From: Todiramphus chloris collaris
Taxonomy: Eukaryota; Chordata; Aves; Coraciiformes; Alcedinidae
NCBI GenBank assembly: GCA_025345505.1
Contig: JANVCC010000021.1
Location: forward strand, 31,067,365 to 31,131,364
Reading direction: 5' to 3'
DNA length: 64,000 nt
Below, piece by piece: positions 26,766 through 37,584 of this stretch. The first letter of the stretch is position 1. Each line of letters opens with the position of its first letter. Both the position numbers and the translations under genes were made by a program. The notes beneath the pieces were generated by a model. The model was not told where the DNA came from. It did not search any database and was given only the letters and a program-made list of their open reading frames with translations.

Positions 26766-27348
26766 ACACTGGTTTTGGCTCAGGTAGAGTTAAATTTCTT
26801 CACTGTAGCCCAAATGATTCTATGTTTTGGATTTATCATGAAAACAGTGTTGATAACATAAGAATGTTCTTATTACTGATGAACAGTTCTTACACAGAGT
26901 CAAGGCCTTTTCTGATTTTCACATCACCCCATCAGTGAGTAAACTGGGGGTGCACAAGGAGTTGGGAGGGAACACAACTGGGACAGCTGACCCCAACTGA
27001 TGAAAGTGTTATCTCTTGTATCTCATACTCATGCTCAGCAATAAAATCTCAAGGAAAAAAAGGGGGAAGAAAGGACTTCTGGAGTTATAGTGCTTGTCTT
27101 CCCAAGTAACTATTACATGTGATAGATCCCTTCTTTCCTCGAAACAGCTAAATATCTAACTGCCAGTGGGAAGTAGAAGTGGAATTTCTTATTTTGTTTG
27201 CTTGCACATGCAGCTTTTGCTTTACCTGTCAAATTGTCTTCATCTCAACTGATGAGTTTTCTCAATTTCCTCCTAAATCTCTCTCCCATGCTACCTGGGG
27301 GAACTTAGCATCTGTTTGGGGCTGAGCTTCCTCCTGGGCACAACTGTA
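26766..27348 (+). mobile_element. Degenerate avian ERVL-class LTR
   Basis: The sequence follows the order of a common avian LTR. It has a 'ggttttggctcaggtagagt' start, 'ttttggatttatcatgaaaa', 'cagtgttgataacataagaa', 'cttacacagagtcaaggcct', 'ctgggggtgcacaaggagtt' and 'gggacagctgaccccaactg'. A 'catgctcagcaataaaatct' block sits where related LTRs carry the TATA box. The tail has 'cttcatctcaactgatgagt' and ends in a decayed terminus near 27348. Both ends are worn (TACACTGG for TGTCCTGG), and no target duplication or internal retroviral sequence was seen, so it is probably an old solo LTR. Chance open frames inside it are not genes. Confidence 0.8.
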
Positions 27349-27659
27349 TGCTTCTGTTTAGGGATAAGACAAAATATTTAGACACTTAGACATCTTAGAA
27401 ACATTTTCATGCCTAGAGAATGATAGATTCTTATAGGAATCAATAATCATAAGAAAGCAAGAAAAGAATTTATAGGTTATGCTTTTGGGTGTAGGTGCTT
27501 AAGTTTTCTCTGCCTTAGGCATCTAAATTCTCCTGTGAGATGCATGAACATGAAAGAACCTCCAAAGATATTGGAATGGTGTGTACAGGATTACATACTG
27601 CTAATACCTGCCAGAAGGTCCATAGCAACTTGCTCTAATTGTGAATCTAGGAACACTTT

Positions 27660-27705
27660 GAGCAAGAGGTCCCTTCAAACACAAACCGTTCTATGATTCT
27701 ATGAT
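27660..27705 (+). mobile_element. CR1 LINE 3' terminal scrap
   Basis: The end reads 'gaggtcccttcaaacacaaa', then two copies of the CR1 terminal octamer (TTCTATGA TTCTATGA) at about 27690-27705. Only about 45 bases are recognisable, in plus orientation. The body was either extremely truncated at insertion or has decayed. Confidence 0.75.
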
Positions 27706-28433
27706 ACTTTGATAACTTCCAGAGGTCCCTTTCAGCCTAAATTCTTGGATATATTGAGATCCAGTGAATATTACAGCAATTATTCCCTACCATTGTTGAT
27801 TAATAGACTTTGTCTGAGTTATATAATAGGTCTAACAGCAGAAAGAAACTGTCCTTCTGTACTTCACATATCCAAGGAATGTCAGTTAAGACGCTATGGT
27901 CATCTTTGGTTCCCTCTGTAAGAGTGAGCTGGTAAGAGTGATAGGAAGTTATTAAGGATTGATCTACTGAATAAAGAAGTCACATATGACAACATTTTAA
28001 TCTCACAAGTCCTATTTGGGCGTGAAATTTAAGTGAATTGAACATTGCAACAAACTGCAGTCTTCAGAATGGGAATGTTGCAGGGAAGAATAGATTTAAG
28101 CAAAATACCTTCCATTGACATCTCTCCTTCCATCTCTACCATAACTGCACTGAGGGGGAAAAGTATTAGTAAAGCCTTAAAGCTGTGAAGATCCCAGCTG
28201 TGGTGGAATATCATAGAGGTACACTGAATTTACAGTGGGTATATGTGAATAAAATTTGTTCTTTGTGTACAGTGAAGTCCTAAATATACAGTCTATACTC
28301 AGTGGATTTTTTGATGGAAATGGAATTTTCTTCCTTACCTTTTTAACCCATGTGGTACCCTTTTCCTGTTTCTCTGAGCCATTTTCATAGAGCATTTTAA
28401 TTGTTTAATTCAAAGCAGCTCATGGATAATTGA
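27706..28433. other. Spacer between CR1 scrap and LTR, nothing assigned
   Basis: AT-rich sequence with only short chance frames. No recognisable element. Confidence 0.5.
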
Positions 28434-29205
28434 TGTCCTGGTTTGAGTGAGAACAGAACTAATTCTGTTCAGTGATTTTACTTTTCAGCTCAGTTCTTCT
28501 AACTAACTGCACTTTCTGAAGTTAGCAGCCTGTTCTCACAGGCAGTGTCTGCTTCTAGCAGTGATAAAAACCCATGTTTAGAGTTACTACCAAGGATAAG
28601 TATGCAGACCAAGGCCACTGCTGAATCTTGTGTACCACATTGAGGGGTGCAGAAAGTGTAACACCGCATCTGCAGGGAGCATCAGAAAGGACAGGTGACC
28701 CTAAACTGACCAACGAGGTAGTCAATCCCATAGACATCATATTCGGTATAAAGCTGAGAGATCTGGAGGGTCTGTGGCTCCTCTCCCCTCTCTTTGCTCT
28801 CTTGGCCACTTTGCCAGCTTGATTTAGGTCCTTTTTCAGTTCCTTCCTTGGATTATCCAAGGAGGAGTCTGTCCGTTCTGCCTTTGATCCCTATCTGTGT
28901 GTTCCTGAACCCAGTACCAGAATCCAGTTCCCGAACACAGGTCTCTCTTGGTGCCTTCTCCAAAACATCAGTGGTGACAGTGATGTAATTACCATCAGAG
29001 GGTTGGGTTTGATGCTTATTTTGTAAATACTTTTATATATTCCATTTTTATTATTTTCATTTTCATGAAAGCTGTTCTAGTTTCCTTTTCTAATCGCTAA
29101 GTCTCTCTCCCTTATTCCCTTTCTCTTCTCCTCTGGGGAGGGAGGGGGGTTAACAGAGATCATCTGTTACAGGTGTAAGGGGCCCTCTGATCATAAACCA
29201 TGACA
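28434..29205 (+). mobile_element. Solo LTR, ERVL-class, TGTCCTGGTTTG family
   Basis: Starts TGTCCTGGTTTGAG and ends AAACCATGACA, giving short inverted termini. It is flanked by ATTGA (28429-28433) and ACTGA (29206-29210), a 5-bp target duplication with one change; 5 bp is the size expected for ERVL-type elements. A TATAAA box lies at 28747-28752. No internal retroviral sequence adjoins either end, so it is a solo LTR, the usual product of LTR-LTR recombination. Two more copies of the family lie at 45083-45630 and 56525-57223, both inverted. At 772 bp this is the most complete copy. Confidence 0.85.
28747..28752 (+). promoter_or_regulatory. LTR TATA box
   Basis: TATAAA in the context GGTATAAAGCTGAG, about 310 bp into the LTR. 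The same block is intact in the copy at 45319-45324 and decayed (ggtctagagctg) in the copy at 56525-57223. Conservation between copies supports a promoter role; present activity is unknown. Confidence 0.45.
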
Positions 29206-30349
29206 ACTGAGCTGTAAGAATACTCAGCAAGAGTTCATAAGAGGTTTTTGCAAAAAGCTCCAGTTTCTTTTCTTGTCAAAATATATATTTAGCATATGGA
29301 AAAAATTTCAGCAGATGTTTGCATATATATATATGATGATTTTTGAAGAACATAGCCATTTTTATAGTGCTTCATATAGTATACTTTGAAAGTCAACAGT
29401 TCTGGAGTACTTTGAATCAAGGAAGGAAAATTTTTAATGGCTAGTACTGTCAGTATCTTCAAAAGATAGATCCTATTTTGTTCTCAAGACTCACTTCCCT
29501 GTTAATGTGAATCATAATGTACCTAGATGCTCTGCAAAGAAGGAATGGCAAATTCTGAAGCATAGACTGAGCAAATAATTATTGAAAAAATACATTTAAT
29601 TAATTTTACAGAATGTCACCAAGCTTTTGTCAACATAGTAGCTACAAATCGGTTATATTCAGCATCTGCTTAAACTGAGCACAGTCTTAGAGCTTATATA
29701 GCTTATTTAGTAATGGTTGGGACGGTATAAAAGAAAAACCTCAACAGATGAAAAGATGTGCATTATTCTACTTATCAAAAAAGAAGTGAAAAAAAGGCTA
29801 AAAAGGGGCAATGAAAAAAAAAAAGTTAAAATATAAATTATTACAGGTTTAGAAGAAACAATGTCTGAATGATCTCTCCCATTTGACATCCCAAACATTT
29901 TAAGGTACTAGCAAATTTTGTTCATCAGTAGAATTATTAAATATATCTACAACACATGAATGCATATAAATCAGAAATCATTCACTCCAGTGGAATTTAT
30001 GTACTGTGAGCATTACTGTAATTCATTTATAAATTGACCATTTGTGGTCTATATTTTCTATTCTTAAATGTATGATATATGTGGTAATTATGCTTCTAAT
30101 GTACCATAAATAATACCATATGTGAGTTAACAAAGTACTACAGTCATGCAGTGTTAAATGTCAAATCAAAATCTTGTAATTTACTTTCAATTTATATACA
30201 TTAGTATTTTTAACTACTAAATCTTCTAGGTAGGATTCTATTACTATTTACTTATATAAGCAGTATTCAAGGTGATGAATGGTTGGACAAGAAAATGAAG
30301 AGAGAACCAAGGTTTTATGCAAAATATTTTGATTTTTTTCCCCAAATTC

Positions 30350-30408
30350 ATAATGAATGAATTCACAATGAATGAATGAATGAATTAATGCTATCTCTTG
30401 GGGGGGGG
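30350..30408. repeat. TGAA microsatellite and G9 run
   Basis: Imperfect ATGA/TGAA units at 30350-30388, then G9 at about 30400-30408. The G run could slip during sequencing or replication. Confidence 0.85.
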
Positions 30409-31438
30409 AATAAATCCAATAGTAGAATTTGATTCCAAGTGTCAAGAGTTCAGAAACGTCTTGTAGAGTGTAGTCTCACATTCTTAGTGCAACTATAGAC
30501 TTAATCAAGTCTATGTTTGAACAGGAAAGATGTCTACTGTTTGTGTTTGTGGATTAAAAAAGGTTGAATGACATTTCCATGCGTTAAGAAATTTGCAAAT
30601 TATTCTAAAAATAAAATATTGGTCAAATCCATGATCTCAACTTTTCCCACATTGTAACTAGATATCCCACAGAAACTTAAATATGTTCACAGAATCTTCT
30701 GTGGAAAAGGCAGTGCAAGATGCTCAGGGCCAGATGCAGATGGTGGTTTTAACTAGATGAGTGCATCATTTCTTAATCTTGAATTAATGCTGGTAAAAAT
30801 TATGAATAGGGAAAACTAGTGAAAATTCAGTCTTGCATTAAGAGCTATAATAAACATATTATTTACCTCATGATGCCACTACCTAAAAGGCCAGTCACAG
30901 ACTTCATGGGTTTTAGTTCTTTCAAAACAAGGAATAAGAAAGAGATTTTTGTCTTAGACCTTGCTGTGTAACTCACAAAGCACCCAACCTTGTAAACAGA
31001 TGGCACAATACTCATAAAATGCAAGTTTTTTCATTGCTCATAGAAGAACACTCTCCAAACACTACCACTTTGGTGGGCTGTTGACATCCATAGTAGCCAT
31101 AGCAGAGAGTCTGAAGGACAGTTTGTAAAGAACTTAGCCCATCTTCAAGTATCATTGGTTTTGAGTGTGATGGGCACGTGATTTGTTTATTTGAAATACT
31201 GAACATCTTGTTTTCAGGTTGAATACTAAGGTTCAGCTTTACTACACTTCATGAAGCAGATAAGTGAGAGATACCAGCAATTTACAGGCTTTCAAAAGTT
31301 TTGTACACACTAATCTTTAGAATATAAATATACTTAACTTTCCAACAAAATAGCTCTCTGAAGCAACATAGCTATCCTTTAGCAATGTTCTAGTCTTGCT
31401 TTAAATTTCTGTTCCTAAAAGTAATAAAAAAGATATGC

Positions 31439-31439
31439 A

Positions 31440-31459
<20 letters not shown>
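31439..31459. repeat. Poly-A tract (A21)
   Basis: A21 preceded, about 12 bases upstream, by AATAAA inside AGTAATAAAAAAGATATGC. The arrangement resembles a retrocopied mRNA end, but no coding remnant or target duplication was recognised. Confidence 0.85.
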
Positions 31460-31470
<11 letters not shown>

Positions 31471-32299
31471 ATGATTTTTCTAAATGCATAGGAAAGTGCC
31501 TATTATTAAATACTGCCTATGTTTTCACTCTTTCAAAGTCTGATGTTTAGCAGTTCCAGAGTAGGACTTGACATAATAGTAGTGATGAAGAGTTTATCTA
31601 ATTTGTTTATACAGAAAAATTCTGTAGTCCTGGCTCTTCTTTATTTTACCTCATATTATTTACATGTACAAGGCCTTTCCAATATAGTAGTATTATGGTA
31701 GTATAATTACACTTTACAGAGGGTCAAGGTCTGTTGTGTGGAACTGCATCAAACTAAGTAGGTTTCTCTCTACCCACTATTTTGCAAGAGTCCTTACAGA
31801 ATTCTAGTAGATGTAATTCACCTTTCAAAAGTTGTTACTAGTTTCTCCCTCATGTATTAGGTTAGTCTACATGGTTTATGACTCCTCCATTAATGGATTT
31901 TTTTTGTTTTGTTTTAGAACATTTTCCCCCAACACCAGGATAAAGCATATCAGGCAATATCTTCTTGGATCATCTTTAGCACCTCTTTAAAAAGAAGTAC
32001 AATGTTGTCAGCTCTCTCAGTCTCTGGTTTAATAGCTATTTAATGATGAAAGGTCTAATCCTGATTCCTTTGTCACTAGTTGAATAGTCATTAAATTTAG
32101 TGGGAGCAGAATACCATTTTAATTGAATAGTTTTCCCACTAGTAATATTAATTTCTTCTAAGCTTTCAGTGGATTCTTGGAGAAATGACATAGGTGATTG
32201 CTGACTTATTTTAACTTCATTTCTCAAATTGCAACATTGAAATTGATTACCTTTTTGCACTTATTTCCAGATAAAGTCTCATGTTTTCATATCACTTCC

Positions 32300-33290
32300 A
32301 GTCACTAGTGGCATCCCCCAGGGCTCAGTACTGGGGCCACTCCTGTTTAACATCTTCATCAGTGATTTGGGTGAGGGGATAGAGTACATACACCCTTGGC
32401 AAATTTGCAGATGAGACCAATCTAGGTGGAAGTGTGAATCTGCTAGAGATTAAGGAAGCTCTACAGAGGTATCTAGATAGGCTGGATCGCTGGGCCAAGG
32501 CCAATTCCAATTCCATGAGCTTCAATAAGGCCAAATGCCAGGTCCTGCAACTGGGCCACAACAACACCCAGCTGTGCTACAGGCTTGGGGAAGAGTGGCT
32601 GGAGAGCTGCCAGGAAGAGAAGGACATGGGGGCGTTGATTGAGAGCCACCTGAACATGAGCTAGCAGTGTGCCCAGGTGGCCACGAAGGCCAATGGCATC
32701 CTGGCCTGGATCAGGAATAGTGTGACCAGCAGGAGCAGGGAGGTGATCATTCCTCTGTACTCGGCTTTGGTGAGACTGCAGCTCGAATACTGTGTCCAGT
32801 TTTGGGCCTCTCTCTTCAAGAAGGACATTGTAGAGGGTATATAGGCATGCTACACAGCTAGTAAAGGGTTTGGAGCATGTGTCTTATAAGGAAAGGCTGA
32901 AGGATCTGGGCTGTTTAGCCTTGAGAAAAGAGGGCTGAGGGGAGACCTTATTGCCCTCTACAAATACCTGAAGGGAAGTTGTAGCGAGGTGGGAGTTGGT
33001 CTGTTCTCCCTGGTGACAAGTGACAGAACAAGAGGAAATGGCCTGCAGTTGAACCAGGGGAGGTTCAGGCTGGTTCTTAGGAAGCATTTCTTTACAGAAA
33101 GGGTTGTCAGGCATTGGAATGGCCTGCCCAGGGAGGTGGTGGAGTCACCATCCCTGGAAGTGTTTAAGAGGTGGTTAGATGTTTTGCTTAGGGACAGGGT
33201 TTAGTGGTTTTTGACATGGCTAGGAATAAGGTTGGACTTGATGATCTTGAAGGACTCTTCCAGCCAAAACTATTCTATGATTCTATGATA
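32300..33290 (+). mobile_element. CR1 LINE, 5'-truncated inside the RT domain, 3' end intact
   Basis: Begins at the 'ccccagggctcagtactggg' motif of the reverse transcriptase palm. It runs through the catalytic box, the C-terminal domain and the 3' UTR, and ends with the terminal octamers (ATTCTATG ATTCTATG) at about 33273-33289. Reading frames at 32434-32664 and 32989-33204 lie in different frames with stops between them. It ends about 160 bp before the ERVL-like provirus. Confidence 0.93.
32404..33204 (+). pseudogene. CR1 ORF2 remnant (RT palm to C-terminus)
   Basis: Encodes the second half of CR1 ORF2 in broken frames. The catalytic box, normally Phe-Ala-Asp-Asp, reads Phe-Ala-Asp-Glu (codons at 32404-32415), so the second metal-binding aspartate is lost by conservative substitution. 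Recognisable parts are [15 protein letters not shown] and the [19 protein letters not shown] end (32434-32664), and later [20 protein letters not shown] and [12 protein letters not shown] (32989-33204). Stops and a frame change lie between 32665 and 32988. The endonuclease and first half of the RT are absent through 5' truncation. No function is expected. Confidence 0.88.
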
Positions 33291-33451
33291 AGTTCTGTTC
33301 TTAAGGAATATTAGTAGAATAATTAATATTGTATTAGTAGAAACTTGGGAAATTCTCCTATGTATTAATGTATATTTTAATAGGTGAAATTAATCTTGTC
33401 ATCACAGAACTTATCTCACTGAGTAAAATATGAGTCACTGAGCCACTAGGT

Positions 33452-34140
33452 ATTAGTTACATCAATTCTTGCCAGGCTGCACTGGAGAAGGGTGGAGCTC
33501 CGGACCATCTGCAGTACATCGATGACATCCTTGTATGGGGTGATACAGAAGAGGAAGTCTTTGAGAAAGGCAAGAGAATAATTGATACTTTGTTGAAAGC
33601 TGACTTTGCCATAAAGAGAAGCAAGGTAAAGGGACCTGCCAGAGATCCAGTTCTTGTGAATTAAGTGGCAAGATGGGCCCCACTGTAATTCTGTGGTTGT
33701 GGTTAATAAGATAGCAACTATGGTGCAACCCACTAATAAGAAGGAAGCACAAGCCTTCTTAGGTGAGGTTTTGGAGAATGCACAGTCCTGGATAAAGTCA
33801 GATTGTGAGACGAACTGTTTTAAATGGGGCCCTAAACAACAAAGGGTCTTTGAATAAATGAAATAAGACATAGTCCATGCCATAGCCCTGGGACTTGTCT
33901 GAACAGGACGAGGGATTAAGAATGAGCTTTACACTGCAGTTGGGCATAATGATCCTACCTGGAGCCTCTGGCAAAAAGCACCGGGGAAGACTCGAGGTTG
34001 CCCTCTCAGATTTTGGAGTCGGGGATGTAAAGACTTAGAGGCCAATTATACCCCAACAGAAAAGGAAATACTAGCTGCCTATGGAGGAGTTCGAGCTGCT
34101 TCAGAGGTAACTGGTACAGAGACACAGCTCGTCCTAGCAC
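33452..34140 (+). pseudogene. pol: ERVL-like pol: reverse transcriptase palm, thumb and connection, broken
   Basis: In the family this enzyme copies viral RNA into DNA. The catalytic Tyr-Ile-Asp-Asp box is intact at 33515-33526, but the fingers and the first palm aspartate upstream are missing because the element starts at about 33452. The first segment ends at a TAA at 33662-33664. A frameshift near 33640-33657 moves the reading to the frame whose codons start at positions divisible by three, and this frame then holds to about 34950. In-frame stops here are at 33855, 33864 and 33900. The stretch near 33760-33820 looks poorly conserved, perhaps with a small deletion. The connection segment near 34040-34130 is well preserved. 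Non-functional. Confidence 0.9.
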
Positions 34141-34142
34141 CC

Positions 34143-34862
34143 TGACTGCCATTCCTGGGCTGGATGTTTCAAGGGAAGGTTACATCTATACACCATGCTA
34201 CTGATGCCACCTGGAGTAAGCAGACCACACTGATAAACCAGTGAGCTCAAATGTGTCTTATAATCATTCACCCAGGCATAGTGGAAGTTATCCCAAACTG
34301 GACAGAGGGTACAGACTTTTGAATGCCACTGGATGAGACAGTGACCTGTGCTGAGGAAGCCCCACCATATAATGAACTCTCAGATAATGAGAAGAAATTT
34401 GTTCTGTTCACTGATGTATCTTGCCATCTTGTAAGAAATCAGCTGTGATGGAAAGCTGCTGTTTGGAGTCCTACATGGCAAGTTGCAGAAGTGAATGAGG
34501 GAGAAGGTGAATTGAGCCAATTTGCAGAGGTAAAAGCCATCCAGCTTGCCCTGAACATTGCTGAATGGGAGAAGTGACTGGTAATTTATCTCTAGACTAA
34601 CTCATACATAGCAGCAAATACCTTATGGGAGTGTCTAAAAAGGTGGAAATAGGACAACTGTCATCACAGAGGGAAACTTATTTGGGCTGCCGACCCATGG
34701 CAAGACATCACTGCCTGCCTAGAGACACTAAAGGTAAAGGTATGGCACACAGATGTCCATGTACAGGCCAATGAAGAACACAACTATCAGGTAGACCAGG
34801 CAGCTAAAGTCTGCCAAACAGATTTGGACTGGGAGAAGAAAGGTAAACTATTTCTTCCTTGG
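34143..34862 (+). pseudogene. pol: ERVL-like pol: RNase H region, stops and one lost active-site residue
   Basis: In retroviruses this domain removes the RNA strand of the RNA-DNA hybrid. The four acidic positions can be traced: Asp at 34413-34415 (in the LFTD string), Glu at 34527-34529, then Asn (AAC at 34599-34601) where the third Asp is expected, and Asp at 34794-34796 (in a VDQAA string). The third acidic residue is therefore lost. In-frame stops begin at 34143, 34242, 34320, 34446, 34575, 34593 and 34650. No frameshift interrupts this stretch. The order RT, RNase H, integrase matches the family. Confidence 0.85.
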
Positions 34863-35500
34863 TAGGTCTAAATTGATTACATCACACTTCCTCAAACTCA
34901 TCAGGGTAAACATTGTATCCTAACAATGGTGGAAGCAAGCACGGGATGTTTGTGTCTCATACCACTGCTCATAATACTATTCTGGGCTTTGAGAGGCAAA
35001 TCTTGTGGTGGCATGGTACCCCAGAGAGGACTGAATCAGACAATGGGACCCATTTCAGAAGCAACCTTATAGGCAACTGCGACAAAGAGCATGCTATTGA
35101 GTGGATATATCATATCCCCTACAATCCACCAAGCTCTGGAAAAACTGAATGCTACAATGGCTTGCTGAAAAGTACCCTGAAGGCAATAGGTGGTGGGACT
35201 TTCAGGAACTGGGACAAATATTTGTCACAAGCCACCTGGTTGTTTAACACCAGAGGATCTGTCAACTGAGACAGACCTGCCCAGTCAGACCTGTTGCATA
35301 TAGTAGAAGGGGATGTTGCTTCTGAGAGGAATCTGTTGGGGAAAACTGTGTGGGTCTGTCCCGCTTTGGGTGGAGGCAAACACATCTGTGGAGTTGTCTC
35401 TGTTCAAGACTCTGGACATACTTGTTAGGTAATGCAAGAATATGGTGAAGTACATTGTGTACCACAAAGGAATTTAACTCTGACCTAGAGAACTTAATTT
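34863..35500 (+). pseudogene. pol: ERVL-like pol: integrase, zinc domain missing, core frameshifted
   Basis: Integrase joins viral DNA to the chromosome. Two stops (34863 and 34869) sit right where the RNase H tail meets the integrase core. The N-terminal His-His-Cys-Cys zinc domain expected between them is not there. The first catalytic Asp is at 34875-34877. A frameshift near 34950 puts the rest in another frame, which reads openly to a stop at 35267-35269. There the second Asp (35039-35041, in SDNGTHF) and the Glu 35 residues later (in SSGKTE) are preserved, the D,D-35-E spacing of retroviral integrases. Beyond 35270 a decayed C-terminal DNA-binding region is traceable to about 35490. Non-functional. 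Confidence 0.9.
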
Positions 35501-35821
35501 CAGGGTGTATAATATAAAGTACTGTATAAAAGTGATAAGTTGTCAAAAATTTCCTTTCTAGATAGCAAAGTGGTGTCCAAGAGCTCCAGGATGAACATGT
35601 ATCACGTGGGCACTAACCCTGATGATGTGTATACCATCTCTACCACCAAAAGAACTGCTCATGATTCCTCCCCATTCCTGCCTCACTGGAACACAACTTG
35701 AACCATCCTGCCCTGAGAAACTGCCAGGATGAATGATGACCTGCAACGTGGACTCCACAGATTGTTGTATAGAGACAGATCCTAACTTGCTGAATGAGTG
35801 TAGCTGGAAATGGTATGGAAT

Positions 35822-35832
35822 AAAGGGTGGAA
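35822..35832 (+). other. Candidate polypurine tract
   Basis: AAAGGGTGGAA directly abuts the presumed LTR start TGTTGTGG. Such a tract primes plus-strand DNA synthesis in retroviruses. A single T interrupts it. Confidence 0.55.
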
Positions 35833-36030
35833 TGTTGTGGTTTAAAGGGTGAAAAGACTGAGTGGGAGAGACAGGTGGTAACCCCAGGACCCTGAGGAGT
35901 CAGAAGGCAGCTGTTATTCCCTCCCCTTCCCTGACACACTCCATATAGCAAGAAGACAGGAGTTCAGGGGCTCTTCCTTCCCAGGCTCTGGTGGTTGAGG
36001 TGGCATCTCAGAAAGGCTGGTCCTGACTCC
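35833..36030 (+). mobile_element. 3' LTR of the ERVL-like provirus, partial
   Basis: Begins TGTTGTGGTTTAAAGGG, an LTR start common in avian ERVL-type elements, directly after the purine tract. Moderately GC-rich sequence follows to about 36030, after which it becomes ordinary AT-rich DNA. No ACA-type terminus or target duplication was found, so the LTR is probably 3'-truncated. It differs from the TGTCCTGG family at 28.4, 45.1 and 56.5 kb. Confidence 0.55.
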
Positions 36031-37584
36031 ATGTGCACTGTGCAGTCCATAACCACCCAAGAGCAGTTTTGGTTGCATCTGACCAAATCCAATATCAATA
36101 TGTTACAAGATCCAGTGCAAACTTTTCTATACTGCAGAATTAATCTCCTGCAATAATGATGGAAACGTAAACCAAAAAAAAGTAAAGAATTACTAAGACC
36201 AGAATCTATCAAGATTGCTATTCTTTTTTATGTGTTTTATGCATACTTGAGATTAATGTGGGCATTTAATCTAACTGATATGATGTAGATAAACATATAG
36301 TTTAGTTAATTCTGTGTGCTGCTTTTGCATAAATTCTGGAAACTGTGAGGACTTCAATGAAAATAAAGAGTTACTTCAGAATTAAACACCCTGAACAGGA
36401 TCTTCAGAGTTGAGGGTGCCTTTCCAAGTCTGTCACAGATTTCCTTTACAGTTCTGAACAGTACGCAGAGGCTAATACTGTGCAGTCCTTGCTATTGAAT
36501 GTACAAAACAGCTTCTCAGAGGAGTTAAATAGTGCTCTTAGGCAAGTAGCTACTTCTGGGTGTTCATGATGTATTCCTTTATCTCTCTTACTTTCATCTT
36601 TCCTTGGAAAAAAATGGAAGCAGTAATACTGCTGTGAATTAAAAAATCCTGAAACATGCATTTCTGAGTTTCCAGACAGTATTTTAGAAGTTTGTATTTA
36701 CATCAAAGACAGAAGATTGTTTTCTTAGGGCTTGTGCATATTTAAACAAAAATGTTTGCTGTATTGACGAAGATCTTTCAGTTTACAAAGGTTACAAGTG
36801 CACACAACCAATCCATACATCACACTGAAAAAGTAAGATACTGTCAAATAAGCAGCGGGTTATTGTACTGTCACTGTCAATTCATCTAGGCACCTGTGAA
36901 TATATGTGCAAGTTTTTTAATTAACCTTGCACTTAGTATTAAGGTAAAAAAAAATATAATGGCCTTGTAGATTTTTAAATGGAGATAATGAAGTAATGTA
37001 GACAGTATGAAGGAATGACATAAAACATAAAATCTATGTTATTGCTGCAACATCAGCAATTGTCAATAGCTTATTAGTGTATATAAGTTAAAAAGTAAAA
37101 AAATGTGAGTAATACTAGGGGTGTTAATCTTGTAAATAATAGAATAAATGCTATATTTGAAGTGTTCTTGTGACAATTCTGTCTCACCTCTGTTCAACAA
37201 ATGAATCAGTGTTAATTCACTGAAAAGAAAAATAAAAATTTCTTTGTCTTCTGTACAAATTTTTTTTTTCTGCTAAATTGGTTTCTGGGGCTATAGCTGA
37301 AAACAAAGCTGGAAGAAAAATAACTATTTCCAGCAAATTTCTGCTATAATAAATATCTCTACACATGAATTGTATGTTTTGTGTTATTTTGTATTAATCT
37401 GATCCAAGCAAAAAGGCACCTTGAATTGACAGCAGCCCTATATATTTTTGTGATTTAGCAACTATTTCCCCAGTAGTTTCTGAGTGAGTGTGAGAAGTGA
37501 ATGAAAATCTCAAATAAACTTAGTAACACATTTCTGCTGTTTTCATACTTAGTGGAGAATTATTTATCCACTTACAAACAATAA

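Larger units (their letters stand above)
29206..32299. other. AT-rich interval, no gene seen
   Basis: Contains a TGAA-type microsatellite with an adjacent G9 run (30350-30408) and an A21 run (31439-31459). No transposon or coding frame was recognised. Confidence 0.5.
33452..36030 (+). mobile_element. 5'-truncated ERVL-like provirus
   Basis: A retroviral remnant in plus orientation. It starts inside the reverse transcriptase palm and continues through RNase H and integrase. After a short spacer without any env similarity comes a purine tract and the start of a 3' LTR (TGTTGTGGTTT at 35833). The pol pattern and the lack of env fit the ERVL group. There is no 5' LTR, primer-binding site, gag or protease. 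The RNase H, integrase and pol detail is given in the entries below. The right boundary in the LTR is approximate. Confidence 0.9.

Noticed and set aside
27038..27046. AATAAA in the LTR at 26766-27348 as a polyadenylation signal
   Set aside because: By position it corresponds to the TATA block of related LTRs, so the AATAAA is probably a decay product.
31200..31460. Processed pseudogene ending in AATAAA and A21
   Set aside because: No coding remnant upstream and no target duplication was found. Processed copies are uncommon in birds.
33446..33883. Minus-strand frames of 145 and 96 codons
   Set aside because: They are antisense shadows of the ERVL-like pol remnant, which is clearly read on the plus strand.
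33855..34871. APOBEC-type G-to-A hypermutation as the source of the pol stops
   Set aside because: Most traceable stops do not look like Trp codons changed to stops. Several fit CGA to TGA, so ordinary CpG decay explains the pattern better.
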